NCBI GenBank assembly: GCA_047611425.1
Contig: JBLFWJ010000067.1
Coordinates: forward strand, 1-16,511
Direction: 5' to 3'
From: JBLFWJ01 sp047611425
Lineage (GTDB): Bacteria > Bacteroidota > Bacteroidia > UBA10329
DNA: 16,511 nucleotides
The position numbers and the translations under genes were made by a program. The notes under the pieces are model-generated. The model did no database searches, was not told where the DNA came from, and saw nothing but the letters and a program-made list of their open reading frames with translations. Shown in pieces: positions 5,800 through 11,724 of this stretch. Every line of letters begins with the position of its first letter. Within the stretch, counting starts at the first letter, position 1.

Positions 5800-8002
5800 C
5801 TCGCTCAATCAGCTTCGCCAATTCAATTTTTGAATCAAGTCTTAAGGAAGGACTAAAGTTGACATATTCATTCTGAAACAACAAAACGCTCGCTCTAAAT
5901 TGATTGGAATCAATTTGTCTTGTGCTTCCGGAGACCATTGCTTTTCGAATTGAATCTGGATTAGAAGTAATTACAACCGAAGGAATGCCGAAAATCGGTT
6001 TCTTAACGTAAGCAATTACGTCACGGTGATTGTTGGAGAAGATGTTTTTATGTAACATCGCATTGGTTTCGTCTTTTGCAGCAATTGCATTGTAATTCGA
6101 GTCCAATAAACAATTTTGTACCAGGACTTTAGATTTTTCGCCTAAACTCAATGCTTTGTCCTCAAAGCCAGAATATTTACAATTCAATACATACCCGTAG
6201 CTGCCGCTAAGGTCTAGACCGTCTCCATTTTTATCTATGGATGAAGGAGCGAATTCACAATTTGAAACCTTTGCTATGCAAAAATCCAAATCAACTTGGT
6301 CCGCTCGGTTATTTAAGAATTTGGTGCTATCAAGCTCGACCCTACCATATTTAACGTTAAGCCCATCATCTCCATTACTCTCAGTGAAAATAGAATTTCG
6401 AATAATTACGTCAGCCCCAAAAATGGCAAATTGGCCAGTGAACGAAAGGCCGTGAAACGTACTGAAACTACCACCACTAACTTGCAAATGATTCAACTTT
6501 ACAACTGTACCTGTATCCGAAGCCACAATTGCGAAGCAGCCGTACGGATATCCTTCTGTGGCCTGCTTAATTATTACAGGATGCTCTTTCGATCCTAGTG
6601 CTTCAAGGTTACCTCTCACCAAAACATTCACCCCAGAATCCATTGCCAGCGTTACCCCTGGGGTCAAAATCAAGTCAACATTCTCATCAAAAATGATGTC
6701 CGATGAAATGCGATAGGAGCCCGGCTGAATCGTGATTACGTTATCAACCATACTGTGACGTATTCCATTCAGTTGAGGCTTGCGAATGGCTTCTTTATTT
6801 GTAGAGCTTTCAGAACTACCGATTACGCGGTTATCTGCGACACTTGCAACTGGGTTGACGCATGCCACTTCTGCATTTTGTTTTCTTGAGTGTTTGAAAA
6901 TTCGTCCAGCCCTTCTATCGTTGGCGTTAACCTTACCAATAGAATCTTTTAGGTTTAGAAGGTTGTTGGAAAGAGCTAAGGTCGTGCCTTTAGCGTGATT
7001 TGAAACTTGCTTAATCAACCAATGGTTGATTGAGTATGATTTTTCCAGCGTATCGCATTCTGAAACTCGACATTGAAAGATTGGATAAAATTTTCCTCGA
7101 GAAAAATCATAAATCAGATTAAGCTTTCTTTTTGGATTAAAGCCTAGCGAATCAGCTAAGTTACAAGTTGCCAAAAACTTATTTAGATAAAGACCGTCAA
7201 ATGATTTAAGAACTGAAGCGGGTTCATCACTTTCTAGGGCCCTCCATAAGTTTCGGTACTGCATTAGTCCCTCACTGAGATAGGGCCATTTAGTCTTAAT
7301 TTGAATCAGATTTGACCAACTTGAATCCTGCAGAAGACGTGTTTGTTGGTTTAGGCCATCACTTGTAACAACAGGATCAGAATCCTCAATTATTGTAAAG
7401 TTGGTTATGCCATAGTCCCGTTCTAGCATCTCCTTTTCCACCTTTTCGTTCAAGTAGAAATGACCGCGAGGAACTCCGTTAAATGCTACTAAATATGGAA
7501 TGCTTGAACTAGTTATGAGATTTTTTGATTTGGCAACTGCATTTATTGAGGCCATTTCAGTACTGAAATCATAACCACTCAGCACTTTAATCCTTCTTAC
7601 ATGATTGATTCTTGGATGAGCATCGTAAAATTTTAAGTCAAAGGAAAAGTAACCATCTGGTAAATTTTCACTCTCAAATCTTCGTGCCTTCACCTTTACA
7701 TCGAGTTCTACACCTTCCATAGTTGCCTTTACTTTGAGCCACTTCTTTTTAATGGTAGAGTAGTTGACTGACTGATTTAAGAATGCCAGATCAGCCTCGT
7801 CAATTTTAATGTCAACCACATCCAAGCGGTCAATTGGGTTTCTAATCAAGAAGTATAAGTCACTGCCATTTTTCGCAGACCCCACGGCATCGAATATTCG
7901 ATTCTTGAAATATGATATTTCGGAATTATAATTAAGAGCTACAAGACTCGAAAAAATCAATATTAGGATGGCAACGCTAGCCCTATTGTATCGGCTTCCC
8001 AT
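5792..8002 (-). CDS. CotH-like domain fused to a parallel beta-helix, membrane-anchored
   Basis: A 736-residue protein with an N-terminal anchor (hydrophobic residues about 8-24). Residues about 60-310 look CotH-like: FDLKFYDAHPRINHVRRIKVLSG, an STEMASINAVAKSKNLIT helix, then YLVAFNGVPRGHFYLNEKVEKE (170-191). The next block contains Asp283 in NLADSLGFNPKRKLNLIYDF and GKFYPIFQCR, where canonical CotH proteins carry a W-D-x-D motif; that motif is missing. A linker (about 345-415) leads to a right-handed parallel beta-helix (about 420-665) with repeated short strands, for example VDLILTPGVTLAMDSGVNVL, GDDGLNVKYGRVELDSTKF and NGDGLDLSGSYGYVLNCKYS. Such helices often bind or process polysaccharide, but no lyase motif is evident. 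The ATG at 8002 directly precedes the anchor. A TAAGTTTG element lies about 60 bases upstream. It forms a two-gene operon with the next CotH-like gene, overlapping by 8 bases. Confidence 0.7.
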   Translation of the reverse strand: MGSRYNRASVAILILIFSSLVALNYNSEISYFKNRIFDAVGSAKNGSDLYFLIRNPIDRLDVVDIKIDEADLAFLNQSVNYSTIKKKWLKVKATMEGVELDVKVKARRFESENLPDGYFSFDLKFYDAHPRINHVRRIKVLSGYDFSTEMASINAVAKSKNLITSSSIPYLVAFNGVPRGHFYLNEKVEKEMLERDYGITNFTIIEDSDPVVTSDGLNQQTRLLQDSSWSNLIQIKTKWPYLSEGLMQYRNLWRALESDEPASVLKSFDGLYLNKFLATCNLADSLGFNPKRKLNLIYDFSRGKFYPIFQCRVSECDTLEKSYSINHWLIKQVSNHAKGTTLALSNNLLNLKDSIGKVNANDRRAGRIFKHSRKQNAEVACVNPVASVADNRVIGSSESSTNKEAIRKPQLNGIRHSMVDNVITIQPGSYRISSDIIFDENVDLILTPGVTLAMDSGVNVLVRGNLEALGSKEHPVIIKQATEGYPYGCFAIVASDTGTVVKLNHLQVSGGSFSTFHGLSFTGQFAIFGADVIIRNSIFTESNGDDGLNVKYGRVELDSTKFLNNRADQVDLDFCIAKVSNCEFAPSSIDKNGDGLDLSGSYGYVLNCKYSGFEDKALSLGEKSKVLVQNCLLDSNYNAIAAKDETNAMLHKNIFSNNHRDVIAYVKKPIFGIPSVVITSNPDSIRKAMVSGSTRQIDSNQFRASVLLFQNEYVNFSPSLRLDSKIELAKLIERDE

Positions 8003-8040
8003 ATGCTGAGAGAAAAAACAGTTATTTAAAATGTTGTGTC

Positions 8041-8052
8041 CGGAGCGCTCCG
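8041..8052. promoter_or_regulatory. 12-bp perfect palindrome CGGAGCGCTCCG
   Basis: The palindrome starts eight bases beyond the -7 element at 8061-8068 in the direction of transcription. It would therefore lie at the very start of the CotH operon leader. It could be an operator or a 5' hairpin. Its GC-only arms stand out in an AT-rich intergenic region. Confidence 0.4.
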
Positions 8053-8060
8053 CTTGTTGG

Positions 8061-8068
8061 CAAACTTA
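8061..8068 (-). promoter_or_regulatory. -7 element (TAAGTTTG) for the CotH operon
   Basis: TAAGTTTG on the minus strand matches TAnnTTTG exactly and would give a leader of about 50 bases before the ATG at 8002. I see no convincing -33 TTTG at 17-23 bp, so the call rests on the -7 match alone. Confidence 0.4.
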
Positions 8069-8188
8069 GCACATTAACTTAAGGTGCATCTTCATTTGGT
8101 CTTTTGAACTGAGAGAGCTACCTGGACCTTAGTTGAGTTTTGTCAAGTTCATTTTGATTGTCGAATTAGTAAGGTGGGAGGACCGAAG

Positions 8189-8248
8189 CGTCAAATGACC
8201 AGTTGTTGATCAACAAAGTAGACGTGGAGTGTGTAAGACTTTGATCAT
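8189..8248 (-). pseudogene. Decayed 5' end of a second Ser/Lys-rich-type gene
   Basis: Continuing past repeat copy 2 on the minus strand, similarity to the start of the Ser/Lys-rich gene fades rather than stopping. Shared landmarks at matching spacing include TTGTTGATC (versus TTGTTAATC) and TCATTTGACG (versus TCGTTTGGCG). By hand count about 30 of 53 aligned bases agree beyond the repeat, with one gap. The reading frame from the ATG at 8246-8248 runs MIKVLHTPRLLC and stops, so no protein of any size can be made. The ATG corresponds to ATA in the intact gene. The match is weak enough that chance cannot be excluded. Confidence 0.4.
8203..8216. promoter_or_regulatory. 14-bp perfect palindrome TTGTTGATCAACAA
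   Basis: A perfect 14-bp dyad lies between repeat copy 2 and the CotH promoter, a plausible position for a dimeric regulator site. The equivalent stretch beside repeat copy 1 (4241-4254) is not palindromic, so the site is specific to the CotH side. Confidence 0.35.
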
Positions 8249-8356
8249 CAAGGTTAAAACGCCATTTGACTATGATCGTACATAATTGGTCTAAAAACCA
8301 AAGGTACGACACCTGTATATTGGTTAAATTAGTGGAAGGTTTCACTGAGGGGAAAT
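8242..8356 (+). repeat. Direct repeat copy 2 (~115 bp), upstream of the T9SS cargo gene
   Basis: This is the second copy of the segment at 4281-4394, about 94% identical by hand alignment. It ends within the ATG of the plus-strand T9SS cargo gene, so it forms that gene's entire near-upstream region. On the minus strand it faces the CotH operon. The stretch TTGGT-CTAAAA-ACCAA (8286-8301) can form a small hairpin. The ACCAA of that hairpin can alternatively pair with the TTGGT at 8320-8324. Confidence 0.93.
8299..8328 (-). promoter_or_regulatory. Promoter-like pair in repeat copy 2 (TTTA, 18 bp, TACCTTTG)
   Basis: TACCTTTG (8299-8306) and TTTA (8325-8328) on the minus strand keep the sequence and 18-bp spacing seen in copy 1. 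Transcription from here would run through the decayed gene start into the CotH operon, with a leader of about 290 bases. It may supplement or replace the element at 8061-8068. Confidence 0.45.
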
Positions 8357-9035
8357 GAAAGAGGCAATATTCAATCAAATCAGGATTTTGATAGCAACGG
8401 CAGTGCTTGTGCTATTTACAATTGGTGCGTTCTGCCAAACGATTGACTCGTTGGTGGTTATTCCAGAATATCCAACTACATCGGATGAGGTATCGGTTCA
8501 CATTTATGGCTGGCTGTGGTCTTCGGATGTTTTCATAGCTGACATAGATATTTTTCAGGGTAGCTATTCTTTTGTCCTCGATATTGATTATCAAGCCGGA
8601 GGAATCGGTCTACCAGTTCTAGTGCCTTTTGACACCATTGTAAATTTCGGAATGTTGTCTGTTTATTCTGATTGGAATATTACGGTGAACACGTTTCTCG
8701 GTGCCACGCAACAGGAAACACATTCTACTCAGTTTGCGGTTACCAACCCGACTGGAATTGGACCGATTGCGAAATTTGATGAAATAAGCAACTACCCGAA
8801 TCCATTCGTGGAAGAGACAACCTTCAGGTTCAACTTAAATCGAATTGAACAGGTTGAATTGGTTGTTTACGACATTCTCGGTAAAGAAAAAGCCGTGGTA
8901 ATTTCCAGACAGCTTCCTCCGGGCGAGTATCATATTCCGCTAGATACAAGAAAGCTCACCCCTGGAAAGTATTTCTACCAGTTAAAAATTGGAGGAAAAT
9001 TGCTTACAAAGCAGATCTACCGTTCCGCAGGTTGA
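8355..9035 (+). CDS. Small secreted protein with T9SS type A sorting domain
   Basis: A 226-residue exported protein. The N-terminus has a Sec signal peptide (hydrophobic residues about 11-26, GAFC-QT junction near 27). The middle (about 28-140) is a short beta-rich passenger with many Val, Ile and aromatic residues; I recognise no family. The C-terminus (about 144-226) is a type A T9SS sorting domain. It shows ISNYPNPFVEETTFRFNL, VELVVYDILGKE, LPPGEYHIPLDTRKLTPGKY and a closing basic KLLTKQIYRSAG. Such proteins cross the outer membrane through the type IX machinery and are released or attached to the surface. The ATG at 8355 overlaps the end of repeat copy 2. The gene is followed after 17 bp by a putative lipoprotein gene. 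GAFC does not fit a lipobox well because of the Phe next to the Cys. Confidence 0.88.
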   Translation: MKEAIFNQIRILIATAVLVLFTIGAFCQTIDSLVVIPEYPTTSDEVSVHIYGWLWSSDVFIADIDIFQGSYSFVLDIDYQAGGIGLPVLVPFDTIVNFGMLSVYSDWNITVNTFLGATQQETHSTQFAVTNPTGIGPIAKFDEISNYPNPFVEETTFRFNLNRIEQVELVVYDILGKEKAVVISRQLPPGEYHIPLDTRKLTPGKYFYQLKIGGKLLTKQIYRSAG

Positions 9036-9052
9036 TTCGTGATTTCGGCCCG

Positions 9053-9202
9053 ATGCGGCTATCTCTCCCTCTTTTTGTAATTCTGATTTTCGTTGGTTGT
9101 AAAACTCCCGAGGGTGTAACCGCACCCGTAAAGAAATTGATTCAGTTTGTCCAGCGTCCAGCATCACAAAGTTTAGGCCTTGGCTCAGGTTCTTTTGAAT
9201 AA
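9053..9202 (+). CDS. Putative 49-residue lipoprotein
   Basis: A short open frame fits exactly between the T9SS cargo gene (17 bp upstream) and the SQR-type gene (19 bp downstream). The peptide begins MRLSLPLFVILIFVGC, a short hydrophobic signal ending in a lipobox-like FVGC with Cys16. It continues as a 33-residue polar tail (KTPEGVTAPVKKLIQFVQRP and a Gly/Ser-rich end). If real it would be lipidated at Cys16 and held in the inner or outer membrane. No family is recognised. The tight spacing suggests a three-gene plus-strand unit with the flanking genes. The weak points are its size and a single basic residue ahead of the hydrophobic stretch. Confidence 0.5.
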   Translation: MRLSLPLFVILIFVGCKTPEGVTAPVKKLIQFVQRPASQSLGLGSGSFE

Positions 9203-9221
9203 GAATCTTAAACGAAAAGCC

Positions 9222-10583
9222 ATGAAGAAGCTAGTAATACTTGGGGCAGGTACCACTGGAACCATGATGGCGAATCACCTTGCCAGTAAACTTCCCAAAA
9301 AAGAGTGGGAGATGATTATTGCGGATCAGGAGAAGAAGCACTACTACCAGCCGGGTTTTCTTTTTGTCCCATTTGGGATTTATGAGCCGAAGGACGTTGT
9401 AAAACCGACTTCTGATTTTCTGCCATCAGCCGGAAAACTAGTAAACGAAAGGATTAATAAGGTAGTACCGGAATTGAATCAAGTTGAATTGGAGAATGGA
9501 GAAAAACTGGACTACGATTTACTGATTATTGCAACTGGTTCTAGAATATGCCCAGACGAAATTGAAGGCATGGTCTGCGATCAGTGGCACAAGGAGATTT
9601 TCGATTTCTACACATACGAGGGCTCTTGTGCGTTGGGTGAGAAGTTCAAAACTTGGGAAGGTGGTAAGCTGGTAGTTCATATTGCCGAAATGCCGATAAA
9701 GTGCCCGGTGGCACCATTGGAGTTCGCCTTTTTGGCTGATGCCTTTTTTGAAGAGAGAGGCATTAGAGATAAAGTAGATATCACTTTCGTAACGCCACTT
9801 GGAGGTGCATTCACCAAGCCAAGGGCATCCAAAAAGTTGGGCTACTTACTAGAAGAGAAGAAGATAAAAGTTGTGACGGATTTTGTGATTGAGCGCGTGG
9901 ATGGCGAACAGCGGAGGATGTATGATTACGGTGGTCAGGAGGTCGAATATGATCTCCTGGTTACTGTGCCAACAAACATGGGCGACCCAATGGTTGAGCG
10001 CTCCGGGTTCGGAGATGACTTGAACTTCATCCCGACAGATAAGTGTACGCTGCAAAGCAAGATGGCCGAGAACATTTTTGTAATCGGTGACGCGACCAAT
10101 TTACCAGCATCCAAAGCGGGTTCTGTGGCGCACTTTGAAGCAGAGATTATGGTAGAGAATATCATGCACTATATCGAAGGCAAACCAATGATATTCGAGT
10201 TTGATGGCCGCTCAAATTGCTTCATTGAAACTGGGCATGGAAAAGCTCTGCTCATCGACTTCAACTACACACATCAGCCTGTAGAGGGATCATTCCCGAT
10301 AGGAGATTTGGGTCCACTCAAACTATTATTTGACAGACTCCAATATCTCGGATCAAAAGAACGTGTGGTGGATGTGCTTCTCCTTCTCTACAATTGGAAA
10401 TACTATGGGTTTGACAAGGATGAATCGGGCGATTCCGTCTCTGATTCCGACACAACACTTATCGTTTCAAAGCACAGTAGGCCTGTAAAGCCCGGCTATG
10501 TCAAACTTCAATTCAATAATAGAAGTGGAACATTTTCTTCTAAGTATTCCGACTCGAACAACTTGTTGCTCATCAACAAATAA
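9222..10583 (+). CDS. sqr: Sulfide:quinone oxidoreductase-type flavoprotein
   Basis: A 453-residue FAD-dependent oxidoreductase of the two-dinucleotide-binding-domain class, most like sulfide:quinone oxidoreductase (SQR), which oxidises sulfide and reduces the membrane quinone pool. The N-terminus KKLVILGAGTTGTMMANHLA carries the FAD-binding GxGxxG (residues 8-13). IIATGS (103-107) and FVIGDATNLPASKAGSVAHFEA (286-307) are the ATG and GD motifs. Candidate redox cysteines are Cys110 or Cys119, Cys161 in IKCPVAPLEF and Cys333 in SNCFIETG; Cys161 and Cys333 sit where SQR enzymes keep their disulfide pair. After the usual SQR end (near 398) there is a polar tail of about 55 residues of unknown role. 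The ATG at 9222 is chosen over a TTG at 9180 because it places the GxGxxG strand at the N-terminus and avoids overlapping the upstream small gene. A related NADH dehydrogenase-like or flavocytochrome c-type role is possible. Confidence 0.82.
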   Translation: MKKLVILGAGTTGTMMANHLASKLPKKEWEMIIADQEKKHYYQPGFLFVPFGIYEPKDVVKPTSDFLPSAGKLVNERINKVVPELNQVELENGEKLDYDLLIIATGSRICPDEIEGMVCDQWHKEIFDFYTYEGSCALGEKFKTWEGGKLVVHIAEMPIKCPVAPLEFAFLADAFFEERGIRDKVDITFVTPLGGAFTKPRASKKLGYLLEEKKIKVVTDFVIERVDGEQRRMYDYGGQEVEYDLLVTVPTNMGDPMVERSGFGDDLNFIPTDKCTLQSKMAENIFVIGDATNLPASKAGSVAHFEAEIMVENIMHYIEGKPMIFEFDGRSNCFIETGHGKALLIDFNYTHQPVEGSFPIGDLGPLKLLFDRLQYLGSKERVVDVLLLLYNWKYYGFDKDESGDSVSDSDTTLIVSKHSRPVKPGYVKLQFNNRSGTFSSKYSDSNNLLLINK

Positions 10584-10698
10584 ACCCAGATAATTTCCCG
10601 TATTGATTCCCTAGAACGAGGCATCCGTGTAGCGTTGGCGTGATTTAGAAGATCATGACGGTTGCCACTCATATTAATTCGTTCAATGAGCTTTTCAG

Positions 10699-11592
10699 TC
10701 ACACCTCATGATGCTCCAACTCACAACCACATTCATGACAGTGATTGGCCTCTTCAAGATGATCTGTTTGGCTACAACGGCTGCAAATGGTCATGCGTTT
10801 TTTTGCTGACATCGCCATTTCGGCTCCAATGATTCCGGTAGGTACTGCAATGATTGAATAGCCGAGGATCATTACGATTGCTGCAACAAACTGGCCGAGG
10901 GCGGTTGCCGGAGAAATATCCCCATATCCAACGGTTGTAAGTGTTACGATTGCCCAATAAATACTTCGTGGTATCGAGTTGAACCCGTTCTCGCCTCCTT
11001 CAATCATGTACATGATGGTACCAAGCATGGTTGCAAGAATGACCACTGCACCCAGGAATATCACAATTTTTTCCTTTGAGGCCTTCATGGAGTCGACCAG
11101 CACTTGAGCACTTCGGAGGTATCGCACCAACTTCAATATTCTGAAGACCCGAAGTAGCCTGAATATTCTCAGGATGAGCAAATATTGCGAACCAACCAAG
11201 ATCAGGCTCAAATAGGTTGGGATGATGGATAGCAGGTCAATGATTCCGAAAAAGCTTAAGGCATAGTCTTTCGACTTGTTTGCTACCCAGAGCCTCATAA
11301 GGTATTCCAGACTAAATAGAATAGTAAAGACCCATTCAGCGATGTAAAAGGATTGTTGGTAAGTGCCACGAATCTCTTTTACACTCTCCAATAAAACAAT
11401 GGCAACACTGGCCAAAATGGCATAGAGTAAGATGACATCGAACCCTTTACCCCAACGTGTTTCGGTGCCAAAAATCACCTCCTCAATAATCCACTTTAAG
11501 TATTTTTTTTTGAAGATATGAGAGCCCTGACGATCTTCAACGATTCGTTTTTTAAGCTCAATACTGATATGGTTTTTAGAATTGTCGGACAT
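10699..11592 (-). CDS. Voltage-gated-type potassium channel with C-terminal zinc ribbon
   Basis: A 297-residue six-transmembrane ion channel of the Kv/ion-transport family. After a basic, soluble N-terminus come S1 (FDVILLYAILASVAIVLL), S2 (FYIAEWVFTILFSLEYL) and S3 (FGIIDLLSIIPTYLSLI). S4 reads LRIFRLLRVFRILKLVRYLR, with Arg or Lys at about every third position (about 141-160). The pore follows, with the selectivity filter TVGYGD at 220-225, then S6. The C-terminus carries CSRC (270-273) and CHEC (285-288), a small zinc ribbon that may regulate or assemble the channel. The ATG at 11590-11592 is preferred over a TTG at 11613, because the TTG falls inside a good -7 element and would not be in the transcript. 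It is convergent with the SQR-type gene, with 115 bp between stops that hold nothing I recognise. Confidence 0.9.
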   Translation of the reverse strand: MSDNSKNHISIELKKRIVEDRQGSHIFKKKYLKWIIEEVIFGTETRWGKGFDVILLYAILASVAIVLLESVKEIRGTYQQSFYIAEWVFTILFSLEYLMRLWVANKSKDYALSFFGIIDLLSIIPTYLSLILVGSQYLLILRIFRLLRVFRILKLVRYLRSAQVLVDSMKASKEKIVIFLGAVVILATMLGTIMYMIEGGENGFNSIPRSIYWAIVTLTTVGYGDISPATALGQFVAAIVMILGYSIIAVPTGIIGAEMAMSAKKRMTICSRCSQTDHLEEANHCHECGCELEHHEV

Positions 11593-11610
11593 TGCCTTTG
11601 GCGATGAGAA

Positions 11611-11640
11611 CAAATGTAATCTTCAAGAATTCAGGGCAAC
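11611..11640 (-). promoter_or_regulatory. Promoter of the potassium channel gene (GTTG, 18 bp, TACATTTG)
   Basis: On the minus strand TACATTTG (11611-11618) matches the -7 consensus exactly and GTTG (11637-11640) serves as the -33, with an 18-bp gap. The expected start near 11604 gives a leader of about 12 bases to the ATG at 11592, which decides the start codon. Confidence 0.6.
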
Positions 11641-11699
11641 ATGATTTAAAGTTCAAGATTTCTGTAGCTGGTTTAATGAACGAACTTGTCGATGATTAT

Positions 11700-11707
11700 T
11701 AGATTTG
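11700..11707 (+). promoter_or_regulatory. -7 element (TAGATTTG) for the sugar dehydrogenase-like gene
   Basis: TAGATTTG matches TAnnTTTG exactly and lies 17 bases before the ATG at 11725. It therefore argues against the upstream in-frame starts at 11686 and 11692. No good -33 element is seen at the usual distance. Confidence 0.45.
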
Positions 11708-11724
11708 ATTCGAGACACCGTACT

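Larger units (their letters stand above)
8003..8354. other. 352-bp divergent intergenic region
   Basis: No intact gene is seen. From left to right it holds the leader of the CotH operon, a 12-bp GC-rich palindrome (8041-8052), a -7 element on the minus strand (8061-8068), about 120 bp with nothing recognised, a decayed remnant of the Ser/Lys-rich gene start (8189-8248), and repeat copy 2 with a second minus-strand promoter-like pair. Confidence 0.7.

Noticed and set aside
8166..8378. 70-codon minus-strand frame across repeat copy 2
   Set aside because: It runs through a promoter-like repeat, has no recognisable domain, and overlaps the start of the T9SS cargo gene.
9180..9221. Longer N-terminus for the SQR-type protein from a TTG
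   Set aside because: It adds 14 basic residues before the FAD-binding strand and would overlap the small lipoprotein frame; the ATG at 9222 fits the family better.
11686..11724. Longer N-terminus for the sugar dehydrogenase-like protein
   Set aside because: The extra residues would place charged sequence ahead of a perfect signal peptide, and the -7 element at 11700-11707 lies inside them.
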